A DNA stretch of 64,000 nucleotides from an uncultured Rhodospirillaceae bacterium (lineage in GTDB: Bacteria; Pseudomonadota; Alphaproteobacteria; Azospirillales; Azospirillaceae). The notes beneath the pieces are model-generated. The model was not told the origin of the DNA, searched no databases, and saw nothing but the letters and a program-made list of their open reading frames with translations. A program made the position numbers and the translations under genes. Below, in pieces: positions 34,246-41,473 of the stretch. The first letter of the stretch is position 1. Each line of letters opens with the position of its first letter. Location: the NCBI GenBank assembly GCA_937927415.1, contig CALBDS010000060.1, positions 124,001 to 188,000 on the forward strand, given 5' to 3'.

Positions 34246-35265
34246 TCACCCGATCAGGGATTCGAAATCGGCGGCGGCGTCGCTCCACAGCCGTTGTGGG
34301 GTGGTGCGGCAGGTCTCGTGCAGGGTCCGCCACAGTTCATCATCGGTCAGCACCCGGATGCAGGCGTCGGCGAATCCGTCGGCATCCTCGCGGATGAAGC
34401 CGGTGCGCCCGTCCTCCACCCGCTCCTTCAGCGACCCGATGCCGGCGGTGACCACCGGCAGGCCGCAGGCCACCGCCTCCGCCGCCGCCAGACAATAGGT
34501 TTCGCCCAAATCGCCGCGGTAGGCCATCAGCCGCCCGGCCCTGAGGCGGTCGGCCAGCTGGTCCTTGGCCTGCGGCCCCATCAGCCGCACGCCGGCCCTG
34601 GCCATGCGCTGGGCCTGCTCCATGGGGGCGCGCATCTTTTCCGCCATCTGGCCGCCATAGACCGCCGGGCCGCCGTAGATGTGCAGTTCCGCCGCCGGCA
34701 CCGCCGGGTGGATGCGCCGTTCCCACAGGTCCAGCAGCCAGTCCAGCGAACGCTGGAAGTTGGAGGTGAACAGCACGTGCGGCGGCGGCGGGGCCGGCAG
34801 CGACGGCGGATTCAGAAAATCGGCGCTGATGCCGTAGGGAAAGACCTTGCGCCCGCGAAAGGGGATCCAGCCCGGCACGGTGTCCGCCTGATAGGTCCCG
34901 ATGCACACGCAGGTGGCCGGCTGGCGGAACAGCGGCCAGGCGTGGCGCGGCTTGCGCAGGTACTGCCCTGGCCCGTGCAGCCAGATGGCGCGGCGGCGGA
35001 TGTGGCGGTAGCGGGCCAGATTGCCGGGGCGGCGGCTGACGATCACCAGATCGGCATCCTCCCGCACCGATCCGGCGGGGCGCCACAGGACGCCGTTGTG
35101 TTCCACCGGCTCCGGCGTCAGGGTTTCCGCCACCACGCGGTTGCCGCGGGCGGCCAGCGCCTCGGCCAGCTTGACGGTGGCGCTTTCGGTGCCGCCCAGG
35201 GGACCGTTTTCATAGCTGCGCCCGTCATAGGCGAACACGTCATCCCCGATGATGATGCGCGGCAT
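34246..35265 (-). CDS. Glycosyltransferase (GT4-like, GT-B fold)
   Basis: The 339-residue product begins MPRIIIGDDVFAYDGRSYEN, with AAGGAA upstream of the chosen ATG. It has the acceptor-side GGTESATVKLAEALAARGNR region, IWLHGPGQYLRKP, FPYGISADFLNPP and the donor-binding LGETYCLAAAEAVACGLPVV, which suits a retaining nucleotide-sugar transferase. The substrate is unknown; surface polysaccharide or LPS assembly is likely. It is divergent from the family-2 glycosyltransferase at 35386, and the two share a 120-base upstream region. Confidence 0.82.
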   Translation of the reverse strand: MPRIIIGDDVFAYDGRSYENGPLGGTESATVKLAEALAARGNRVVAETLTPEPVEHNGVLWRPAGSVREDADLVIVSRRPGNLARYRHIRRRAIWLHGPGQYLRKPRHAWPLFRQPATCVCIGTYQADTVPGWIPFRGRKVFPYGISADFLNPPSLPAPPPPHVLFTSNFQRSLDWLLDLWERRIHPAVPAAELHIYGGPAVYGGQMAEKMRAPMEQAQRMARAGVRLMGPQAKDQLADRLRAGRLMAYRGDLGETYCLAAAEAVACGLPVVTAGIGSLKERVEDGRTGFIREDADGFADACIRVLTDDELWRTLHETCRTTPQRLWSDAAADFESLIG

Positions 35266-35385
35266 CGGCGTTCCTTGCGGCTCGAAAACGATTGGAAAAA
35301 ACACAAGCGGCGGACGGGGCGTTTTTGCATAATGCCGCCCGTTTTGAAACCCCCGTCAGCCGGGGTGGTGGAAGGATCGGATTTC

Positions 35386-36204
35386 ATGACCAGCGGCACC
35401 GTGTCCCAGACTCCGGTGGCGGAGAAGACGGACGGCACCTCCGTCGCTCTCTCCGCCCTGGTGGTCGCCCGCAACGAGGAAGAGGCGCTGCCGGCGTGCC
35501 TGGAGGCGCTGTCCTTCGCCGACGAGGTTGTGGTGGTGCTCGACCGCTGCACCGACGCTTCTGAGGCCGTCGCCCGGCGCTACACCGACCGGGTGCTGGC
35601 CGGGGCGTGGCCCATCGAGGGTGACCGGCGCAACGCCGGGATCGACGCCTGCCGCGGCGCCTGGATCGTCGAGGTGGACGCCGACGAGATCGTGCCCCCG
35701 GCGCTGGCCGCGGAAATCCGCCGGGTGATTGCCGAGTCCGCCTTTGACTGGCACAGCGTCGCCATCGACAATTATGTGGGCGACCGGCATGTGCGGCACG
35801 GCTGGGGGGCTTATTTCGGGGTGGGGTCGAAGAACATCCTGTTCCGCAAGGGTGCCAAACGCTGGGGGGCGCAGCGGGTGCACCCGTCGCTGGATTGGAC
35901 CGGCACCGCCGGGCCGCGGCTGTCGGCCACGCTGACCCATCGGGTGGACCGCGACATCTTCGACATGGTGGACCGGCTGAACCGCTACACCTCCGAACGG
36001 GCCGCCGACATGCGGGCGGAGGGCATCAACGAAACCCTGGGCCGCAACCTGCGCCGGTTCGTGTCGCGCTTCTACAAGGTCTATATCCGCCGCAAGGGCT
36101 ACCGCGAGGGGGAATGGGGCTTTCTGCTGGCCCTGATGACGGCGCTGTACCCGCTGCTGTCCTATCTCAAGGCGCGGCTGGAGGACGGGAAGACGGGGCG
36201 TTAA
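35386..36204 (+). CDS. Family 2 glycosyltransferase (WaaE/KdtX-like)
   Basis: The 272-residue product has a GT-A fold start (LSALVVARNEEEALPACLEA), EVVVVLDRCTDASE, GDRRNAGIDACRGAWIVEVD with the DADE metal-binding motif, and the C-terminal RRFVSRFYKVYIRRKGYREG region. These match lipooligosaccharide glucosyltransferases of the WaaE group, which add sugars to the LPS core at the cytoplasmic face. The ATG at 35386 has GAAGGA upstream; the frame is open far upstream, but that part only mirrors the opposite-strand gene. Confidence 0.85.
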   Translation: MTSGTVSQTPVAEKTDGTSVALSALVVARNEEEALPACLEALSFADEVVVVLDRCTDASEAVARRYTDRVLAGAWPIEGDRRNAGIDACRGAWIVEVDADEIVPPALAAEIRRVIAESAFDWHSVAIDNYVGDRHVRHGWGAYFGVGSKNILFRKGAKRWGAQRVHPSLDWTGTAGPRLSATLTHRVDRDIFDMVDRLNRYTSERAADMRAEGINETLGRNLRRFVSRFYKVYIRRKGYREGEWGFLLALMTALYPLLSYLKARLEDGKTGR

Positions 36205-37139
36205 CCGGCCCCGCCGTCGAACACCTCGTCCATGGTGCGCGCATCGAGGATGCGGTCGCACCATTCGTCCAGGGTCGGGCCGTCCGCGGCCTGGATGCGG
36301 GCTTCCACCTCTGCCGGCAGGGGGCCGAAACGGCGGGCGAGCAGCCGTTCGAGAACGGCCATCTTTCCCTCGGCGGTCCATTTCTCGATCCAGCGTTGTC
36401 CTTGGGTGGCAAGCATGGTCTGCATCTCCTGAAGGTCGTCGGGAAGGGGAATCGCCCTGTTGACGGTGGTGATGGCCTGACGCACCAGTTCGGTGAACAG
36501 CATGCGCAGTGTGCCATAATCGGGGTGGCCCCGGAACCAGTGGACCACAGCATCGACCAGCGCCGTCAGTTCGGCGGGATCGTCGTGCTGGTGCTCCAGC
36601 CGGAACAACAGGGCGGCCAGATTGTCCGTGGACAGAAGGTGGTTGGGAAACGTGCCGATGTCCAGCAGGTGAAAGCGTGCCCGCGGCTGCCACGGCCACA
36701 AGGGCGAGTCGGGCGGCACGGCCATCAGCCCGGCGGTGTCGGTGGGGGCGGTCCACCGTCCCTCGCCGTTGTGGAGCACCACCATCAGCACGGGCGGCAC
36801 TTGGTCACCGCTGCGCAAGGCGCGTTCGGCGATGATGTGCTGCCACAGCAGCCCCTGGTACACCTGCGCCCGCACGGCCATCCACCAGTCGGCGGCGGAT
36901 TGGAATTCCAACATCAGATAAAGATAAAGGTCTCCGCCCCCACCCAGCGGCAGACGCCAGACCACATCACTTTCCCGCCGTTTGCCGCCGGGTGCGTGGA
37001 ATTTGGCGTTGACCCGCTCCATGCCCGCCGGGATGGCGCCTGCGTCCCGCACCTCCGGCAGGAAGGCGTCGATCAACTGCTCCACCATCACCGGATGGCT
37101 GAACAGGCGGTGGTATAAACCATCCATACTCTGCCGCAC
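36201..37139 (-). CDS. Rpn/transposase-31-like PD-(D/E)XK protein with DUF4351 tail
   Basis: The 312-residue product begins (V)RQSMDGLYHRLFSHPVMVEQ. The N-terminal two thirds match the Rpn/transposase-31 layout: HRLFSHP, then ERVNAKFHAPGGKRRESDVVW with a nuclease-core aspartate, and LYLYLMLEFQSAADWWMAVR with the E-x-Q element. The C-terminus (LLARRFGPLPAEVEARIQAA) looks like DUF4351. Relatives are DNA endonucleases that promote RecA-independent recombination. It starts at a GTG (37139) or the ATG four codons later. It is a stand-alone gene whose stop overlaps the preceding convergent gene by four bases. Confidence 0.8.
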   Translation of the reverse strand: MRQSMDGLYHRLFSHPVMVEQLIDAFLPEVRDAGAIPAGMERVNAKFHAPGGKRRESDVVWRLPLGGGGDLYLYLMLEFQSAADWWMAVRAQVYQGLLWQHIIAERALRSGDQVPPVLMVVLHNGEGRWTAPTDTAGLMAVPPDSPLWPWQPRARFHLLDIGTFPNHLLSTDNLAALLFRLEHQHDDPAELTALVDAVVHWFRGHPDYGTLRMLFTELVRQAITTVNRAIPLPDDLQEMQTMLATQGQRWIEKWTAEGKMAVLERLLARRFGPLPAEVEARIQAADGPTLDEWCDRILDARTMDEVFDGGAG

Positions 37140-37165
37140 CGCGATTTTCTATGTATGAATTCACC

Positions 37166-37171
37166 ATTATA
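37166..37171 (-). promoter_or_regulatory. -10 box for the Rpn-like gene
   Basis: TATAAT is read on the reverse strand 27 bases before the GTG start, in a short AT-rich tract. The 17-base-spaced -35 position reads TTTTCT, a weak match. Confidence 0.45.
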
Positions 37172-37204
37172 GAGAGAATTTGTCTGTCAGAAAACGCAAA
37201 ATCG

Positions 37205-37260
37205 ATGGGGTCCGGGGCCGCCGGCCCCGGCCGCCGGAGGCTTTCTTTGCCCCCTGGATG
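37205..37260. repeat. GC-rich intergenic palindrome (REP-like)
   Basis: CCGGGGCC-GCC-GGCCCCGG forms a perfect 8-bp stem at 37212-37230, followed by CCGCCGGAGG and a TTTGCCCCCTGG stretch like that at 22382. It sits between the divergent Rpn-like gene and livH. No coding potential was seen. Confidence 0.45.
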
Positions 37261-37327
37261 GCTCTCCCCTCTTGCATAGCCTCCGGTGTGCTGCTAACGC
37301 CAAGTCTGCATTTATGGAACCCGCCTT

Positions 37328-38197
37328 ATGCCGCTTGATTTCATCCTCAACATCATCGCCTCGGGGCTGCTGAACGGTCTGGTGTACGGGCTGGCCGCGC
37401 TGGGGCTGTCGGTCATCTTCGGGGTGGTGCGCGTGGTCAATTTCGCCCATGGCGAAATGATGGTCGCGGGCATGTACGGGGCCGTGCTGCTGTTCGGCGC
37501 CTTCCACCTGGATCCGGTGCTGTCGGCGCCCATCGTGGCGGTGGTGCTGTTCGCGGTGGGGTGGGCGCTGCAGCGGGGGCTGGTCAACCGCTTCGTCGGC
37601 AAGCCCGAGCACATGCAGTTCATCCTGCTGCTGGGGGTGGCGACCATTCTGGTGAACGCCCTGCTGATGGTGTTCGGCCCCGATTCCCGCGGGCTGCAGG
37701 TGGATTACGTGTTCGACACGGTGGAGATCGGGCCGCTGAGCCTGGACGCGGTGCGCCTGCGGGCCGGTCTGGGGGCGCTGGTGGTGACATCGGTGCTGTT
37801 CGCCTTCTTCCGCTACAGCCGGACGGGCAAGGCCATCCGGGCCTGCGCCGACAACCCGCTGGGGGCCAAGGTGGTGGGGCTGAACCTGGACGGCCTCTAT
37901 GCCTTCACCTTCGGCATCGGGGCGGCGGTGGTGGGGATCGCCGGCACGCTGATGGCGCTGGTGGTGGACACCCGCCCGCAGTTGGCGGGTGAATACACGC
38001 TGCTGTCCTTCATCATCGTCATCGTCGGCGGTCTGGGCAGCCTGCCCGGCGCCTTGCTGGGGGGCGTGCTGATCGGCATGTCGGAGGCGCTGGCGGGCTT
38101 TCTGCTCACCCCGTCGCTCAAGTCGCTGTTCAGCTATGTGGTGCTGATCGTGGTTCTTCTGCTGCGCCCGCAGGGGCTTTTGGGGAAACGCTCGTGA
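37328..38197 (+). CDS. livH: Branched-chain amino-acid-type ABC transporter permease LivH
   Basis: LivH is one of the two inner-membrane permeases of hydrophobic amino-acid or amide uptake systems. The 289-residue product has about eight helices, with the family motifs NGLVYGLAALGLSVIFGVVR and NFAHGEMMVAGMYG near the N-terminus, and IIVIVGGLGSLPGALLGGVL near the C-terminus. It overlaps or abuts livM, showing an operon. The matching receptor is probably the protein encoded at 31803. Confidence 0.93.
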   Translation: MPLDFILNIIASGLLNGLVYGLAALGLSVIFGVVRVVNFAHGEMMVAGMYGAVLLFGAFHLDPVLSAPIVAVVLFAVGWALQRGLVNRFVGKPEHMQFILLLGVATILVNALLMVFGPDSRGLQVDYVFDTVEIGPLSLDAVRLRAGLGALVVTSVLFAFFRYSRTGKAIRACADNPLGAKVVGLNLDGLYAFTFGIGAAVVGIAGTLMALVVDTRPQLAGEYTLLSFIIVIVGGLGSLPGALLGGVLIGMSEALAGFLLTPSLKSLFSYVVLIVVLLLRPQGLLGKRS

Positions 38198-39192
38198 TGC
38201 TGACGCGGCGTGCAATCATCCTGGCCGTCCTGCTGGCGGCGGCGCTGGTCCTGCTGCCGCTGGTGGGGGACCGCTATGTGGTGTCGGTGGTGACCACGGT
38301 CCTGTGGTTCGCCTATCTGGGGCAGGCGTGGAATGTGATGATGGGCTTCGCCGGCCTGCTGTCGCTGGGCCACGCCCTTTATGTCGGGCTGGGCGCCTAT
38401 GTGGCGGGGGCGCTGTACCTGTACGCGGGCGTGGTCCCGTGGGTGGGGATGGCGGCGGCCATGGCGGCGGCGGCGGCGGCCGGCGGCTTCATCGGCGTTC
38501 TGGGCTTCCGCTTCCGGGTGAAGGGGGTGCATTTCGCCCTGCTGACCATCGCCTTTGCCGAGGTGGCGCGCATTGCCTTCGACCATCTGACGTTTCTGGG
38601 CGGGTCGGGCGGTTTCTTCCTGCCGGCCCATGATCCGGGCATGGCCGACGATCTGCTGAACCTGCGCGGGTCGCCGGTGATGTTCTATTACGTCATCCTG
38701 GCGCTGACCGTGGGGGCGCTGGCGCTGGCGCGGGGGCTGCTGCACAGCCGGCTGGGGTACCAGTGGCTGGCGATCCGCGAGGAGCCGGACGCGGCGGAGG
38801 CGTCGGGCATCAACCTGTTCCGGCTGCGGATGCTGGCGGTGCTGATCTCGTCGGCGCTGGCCGCGCTGGGCGGGGTGTTCCAGACCTTCTATTTCAGCAC
38901 CCTGTTCCCCGAGCAGGTGTTTTCCATGGGCCGGTCCATCGAAATCATCCTGCCGGCCATCGTCGGCGGCACCGGCACGCTGTTCGGGCCGATCCTGGGC
39001 GCCTTCATCCTGACGCCGCTGGGCGAGCTGCTCACCTTTGTGGTGGACCAGGCGGGCATGGACGCGCCGGGCATGAAGCAGCTTTTCTACGGTGCGGCGC
39101 TGGTGGCGATCGTGGTGTTCCGCCCCGATGGGGTGTGGCCGTGGCTGGCGGACAGGCTGGGGCTGGTCCGCCGCCGGGGGGAGGATGAGTGA
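38197..39192 (+). CDS. livM: Branched-chain amino-acid-type ABC transporter permease LivM
   Basis: This is the second permease. The product of about 331 residues has the motifs GFAGLLSLGHALYVGLGAYV and REEPDAAEASGINLFRLRML, then AIVGGTGTLFGPILGAFILT. The start is the GTG at 38194 or the ATG at 38197; both overlap the livH stop and GGGGAAA precedes them. The stop overlaps the livG start (TGATG), so the three genes are translationally coupled. Confidence 0.93.
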   Translation: MLTRRAIILAVLLAAALVLLPLVGDRYVVSVVTTVLWFAYLGQAWNVMMGFAGLLSLGHALYVGLGAYVAGALYLYAGVVPWVGMAAAMAAAAAAGGFIGVLGFRFRVKGVHFALLTIAFAEVARIAFDHLTFLGGSGGFFLPAHDPGMADDLLNLRGSPVMFYYVILALTVGALALARGLLHSRLGYQWLAIREEPDAAEASGINLFRLRMLAVLISSALAALGGVFQTFYFSTLFPEQVFSMGRSIEIILPAIVGGTGTLFGPILGAFILTPLGELLTFVVDQAGMDAPGMKQLFYGAALVAIVVFRPDGVWPWLADRLGLVRRRGEDE

Positions 39193-39917
39193 TGGCCGCT
39201 CTGCTGTCGGTTTCCAACCTGTCCAAGCGTTTCCGCGGCCTGAAGGCGGTGTCGGACGTCAGTTTCGAGGTGCCGGCGGGCGCCATCGTCGCCCTGATCG
39301 GCCCCAACGGGGCGGGCAAGACCACCACCTTCAACCTGATCGCCGGGGTGTTTCCCCCGGACGAAGGGGCGGTGGTGCTGGACGGCCGCCCGATCACCGG
39401 ATTCCGCCCGGATCAGGCGTGCGCCGCCGGCATCGGCCGGACCTTCCAGATCGTCAAGCCGTTCGGTGAGCTGTCGGTGGAAGAAAACGTGCTGGTCGGG
39501 GCGCTGGCCCGTGAAAAATCGCTGGCGGCGGCGCGGTCGCACGCGCGGACGGTGCTGCGGCGCCTTGATCTCGACGGCATGGCGCAGCGCCCGGCGCGCA
39601 GCCTGACCCTGCCCGACCGTAAGCGGCTGGAGGTGGCGCGGGCGCTGGCGACCCGCCCGACGCTGTTGCTCCTGGACGAGGTGCTGGCCGGTCTGCGCCC
39701 CACCGAGGTGGACCAGATGGTGGAGGTTCTGCGTGACCTGAACCGGCGCGAAGGGCTGACCATCCTGATGATCGAGCATGTGATGCGGGCGGTGATGGCC
39801 CTGTCGGATCATGTGGTGGTTCTGGAGCATGGCGAGAAGATCGCCGACGGCACCCCGGCGGCGGTCGTGGCCGACCCGCGGGTGATTCATTCCTATCTGG
39901 GCGCCGAAGACGTGTAG
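39192..39917 (+). CDS. livG: Branched-chain amino-acid-type ABC transporter ATPase LivG
   Basis: LivG is one of the two ATPases of this transporter class. The 241-residue product has Walker A GPNGAGKTTTFNL, the LivG-type GIGRTFQIVKPF and Walker B LLLLDEVLAGLRP, followed by the switch histidine in MIEHVMRA. The signature position reads LTLPDRKRLEVARAL, lacking the usual glycine pair. No LivF follows: the next gene, 23 bases on, is a secreted pentapeptide protein. The second ATPase must be encoded elsewhere, or LivG works as a homodimer. Confidence 0.92.
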   Translation: MAALLSVSNLSKRFRGLKAVSDVSFEVPAGAIVALIGPNGAGKTTTFNLIAGVFPPDEGAVVLDGRPITGFRPDQACAAGIGRTFQIVKPFGELSVEENVLVGALAREKSLAAARSHARTVLRRLDLDGMAQRPARSLTLPDRKRLEVARALATRPTLLLLDEVLAGLRPTEVDQMVEVLRDLNRREGLTILMIEHVMRAVMALSDHVVVLEHGEKIADGTPAAVVADPRVIHSYLGAEDV

Positions 39918-39940
39918 CGGAACCAACCGAGGGGGGCATC

Positions 39941-41452
39941 ATGGGGATGAGCGGTCGCAGCAACGCTTGGGGACGATTCGCGCTTTTGGCCGTGGCGGGC
40001 ATGATGCTGGGGCCGGTTCCGGCGCTGGCCGCGTCCGACAGCCCATGCGGTGCCATGCCTTCGGGGACCGTGATCTCCGTGCCGACGCCCAAGGATGCCG
40101 GGCGCCTGCCGCTGGACCATCCGGTGGTGGCGTGGATCGGCGCCCCGGCCAACGAGGGGGTGGGCGGCCAGCCGGATCCCTGGCCGACCGACGTACTGGC
40201 GCGCATGAAGCTGGCGCCGGGGTCGGTGGTCAGCGGTGTGGGGCTTTCCAAGGGATCGCTGGCCGGGTGGCAGGTGCCCGGCGTGCGGTTCCTTGACGTG
40301 GGCTTTGGTGATGTGTCCCTGGCCGGGGCCAATCTGGCGGGGGCCTGCTTCGATCACGGTGCCGTGGCCGGTTCCGATTTCAGCGGCGCCAACCTGTCGG
40401 GCGCGCGGTTCGAGGGGACCGACGTGTCGGGCGGGCGGTTCGACCGTGCCAACCTGTCGGGGGCGGTGCTGACCTGTGCCCCCGGCATCGTGGGCGAAGG
40501 GTGCGGCGGCTATGACGACCAGCACCCCATCAGCCTGCGCGACGCCGACCTGCGGGGGGCGGACGTGGCCGGTCCGGTGTCCATGCTGGACGCCGTTCTG
40601 GACGGCGCGCGGGTGGAGCGCACCTCCCTGCCGTTGACGCCGGAGGTGATGAGCGGGCTGACGAAGGCGCGGGTGACGGAGGTCCGTCTGGTCCCCCCCA
40701 TGCTGCGCAGCGGCGACGGCGAGGTGTTCACCGGCGCCGAACTGGACCGCCTGCGCCAGATGAGCAACGACAAGATTCTGGATCTGATGGTCGATCTGAG
40801 CGGCTCGCCCTCGTTCGACTGTGCCCTGCCGGGGCTGAGCGTGGTGGAAAAGACCCTGTGCAGTCCGGGGGATCTGGCGGCGCTCGACCGGCTGATGGCG
40901 GCGACCTACCGCCGGGCCATGGATGCGGCGGCGGACAAGACGCTGGTCAAGACGGCGCAGACGGCCTTTCTCAAGACCCGCAACGCCTGTGCGACGGCGG
41001 GCGAGGATACCCGCTACACCTGCATCGCCGCCGCCTACACGGCGCGGCTGGCCGAGTTGGGGCGGGGGTTCGTGAAGACGGTGACCGCGCCCGGCACGCG
41101 CCGTTTCACCGGCGGCGGGTTCATCGCCAAGCCGGCGGTGGCGACCGAACCGCTGGTGGCAAAGCTGCTGCGCGCCTTCGGCGATTCCCCCGATGTGGCC
41201 CAGATCGAAAGCGCCAAGGGCGCCCTGAGCCTGACGGCCGAGGCGTCGGGGGCCAACGGCCATTCCTGCTCCTTTGAGGCGCCGCTGCGGTTCGACACCG
41301 TGCGGGGCTTGTGGATCGGCGAATCCGATGGGGAGAAGATGGCGTGGATCGTGCTGCCCGACGGGCTGGTCACCGCCTCGTCGCCGGAGGAAGCCCGCTA
41401 TTTCTGCGGGATGCGCGCCTCCTGGCCCGGGGTGTTCTTTCCGTTGCCGTAA
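39941..41452 (+). CDS. Secreted pentapeptide-repeat protein with LprI-like domain
   Basis: The 503-residue product has a signal peptide (GRFALLAVAGMMLGPVPALA, cleaved near residue 31). A pentapeptide-repeat region follows (about 115-225; e.g. GANLSGARFEGTDVSGGRF and RDADLRGADVAG), which would fold as a right-handed beta-helix. Then comes a LprI/DUF1311-like module (about 290-370) with SFDCALPGLSVVEKTLCSPG and two further cysteines. The last 110 residues are unassigned. LprI proteins inhibit lysozyme in mycobacteria; a similar envelope-protective role here is only inference. It follows livG by 23 bases and may share its transcript. Confidence 0.8.
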   Translation: MGMSGRSNAWGRFALLAVAGMMLGPVPALAASDSPCGAMPSGTVISVPTPKDAGRLPLDHPVVAWIGAPANEGVGGQPDPWPTDVLARMKLAPGSVVSGVGLSKGSLAGWQVPGVRFLDVGFGDVSLAGANLAGACFDHGAVAGSDFSGANLSGARFEGTDVSGGRFDRANLSGAVLTCAPGIVGEGCGGYDDQHPISLRDADLRGADVAGPVSMLDAVLDGARVERTSLPLTPEVMSGLTKARVTEVRLVPPMLRSGDGEVFTGAELDRLRQMSNDKILDLMVDLSGSPSFDCALPGLSVVEKTLCSPGDLAALDRLMAATYRRAMDAAADKTLVKTAQTAFLKTRNACATAGEDTRYTCIAAAYTARLAELGRGFVKTVTAPGTRRFTGGGFIAKPAVATEPLVAKLLRAFGDSPDVAQIESAKGALSLTAEASGANGHSCSFEAPLRFDTVRGLWIGESDGEKMAWIVLPDGLVTASSPEEARYFCGMRASWPGVFFPLP

Positions 41453-41473
41453 GGCGCGCCATCCCCGCTGTCG

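Noticed and set aside
34294..35385. Long N-terminal extension of the family-2 glycosyltransferase frame
   Set aside because: The extension is antisense to the divergent glycosyltransferase. The GT-A fold and a ribosome binding site start at 35386.
36201..37139. Complete insertion sequence around the Rpn-like gene
   Set aside because: No terminal inverted repeats or target-site duplication could be seen. The gene alone is not evidence for a transposable unit.
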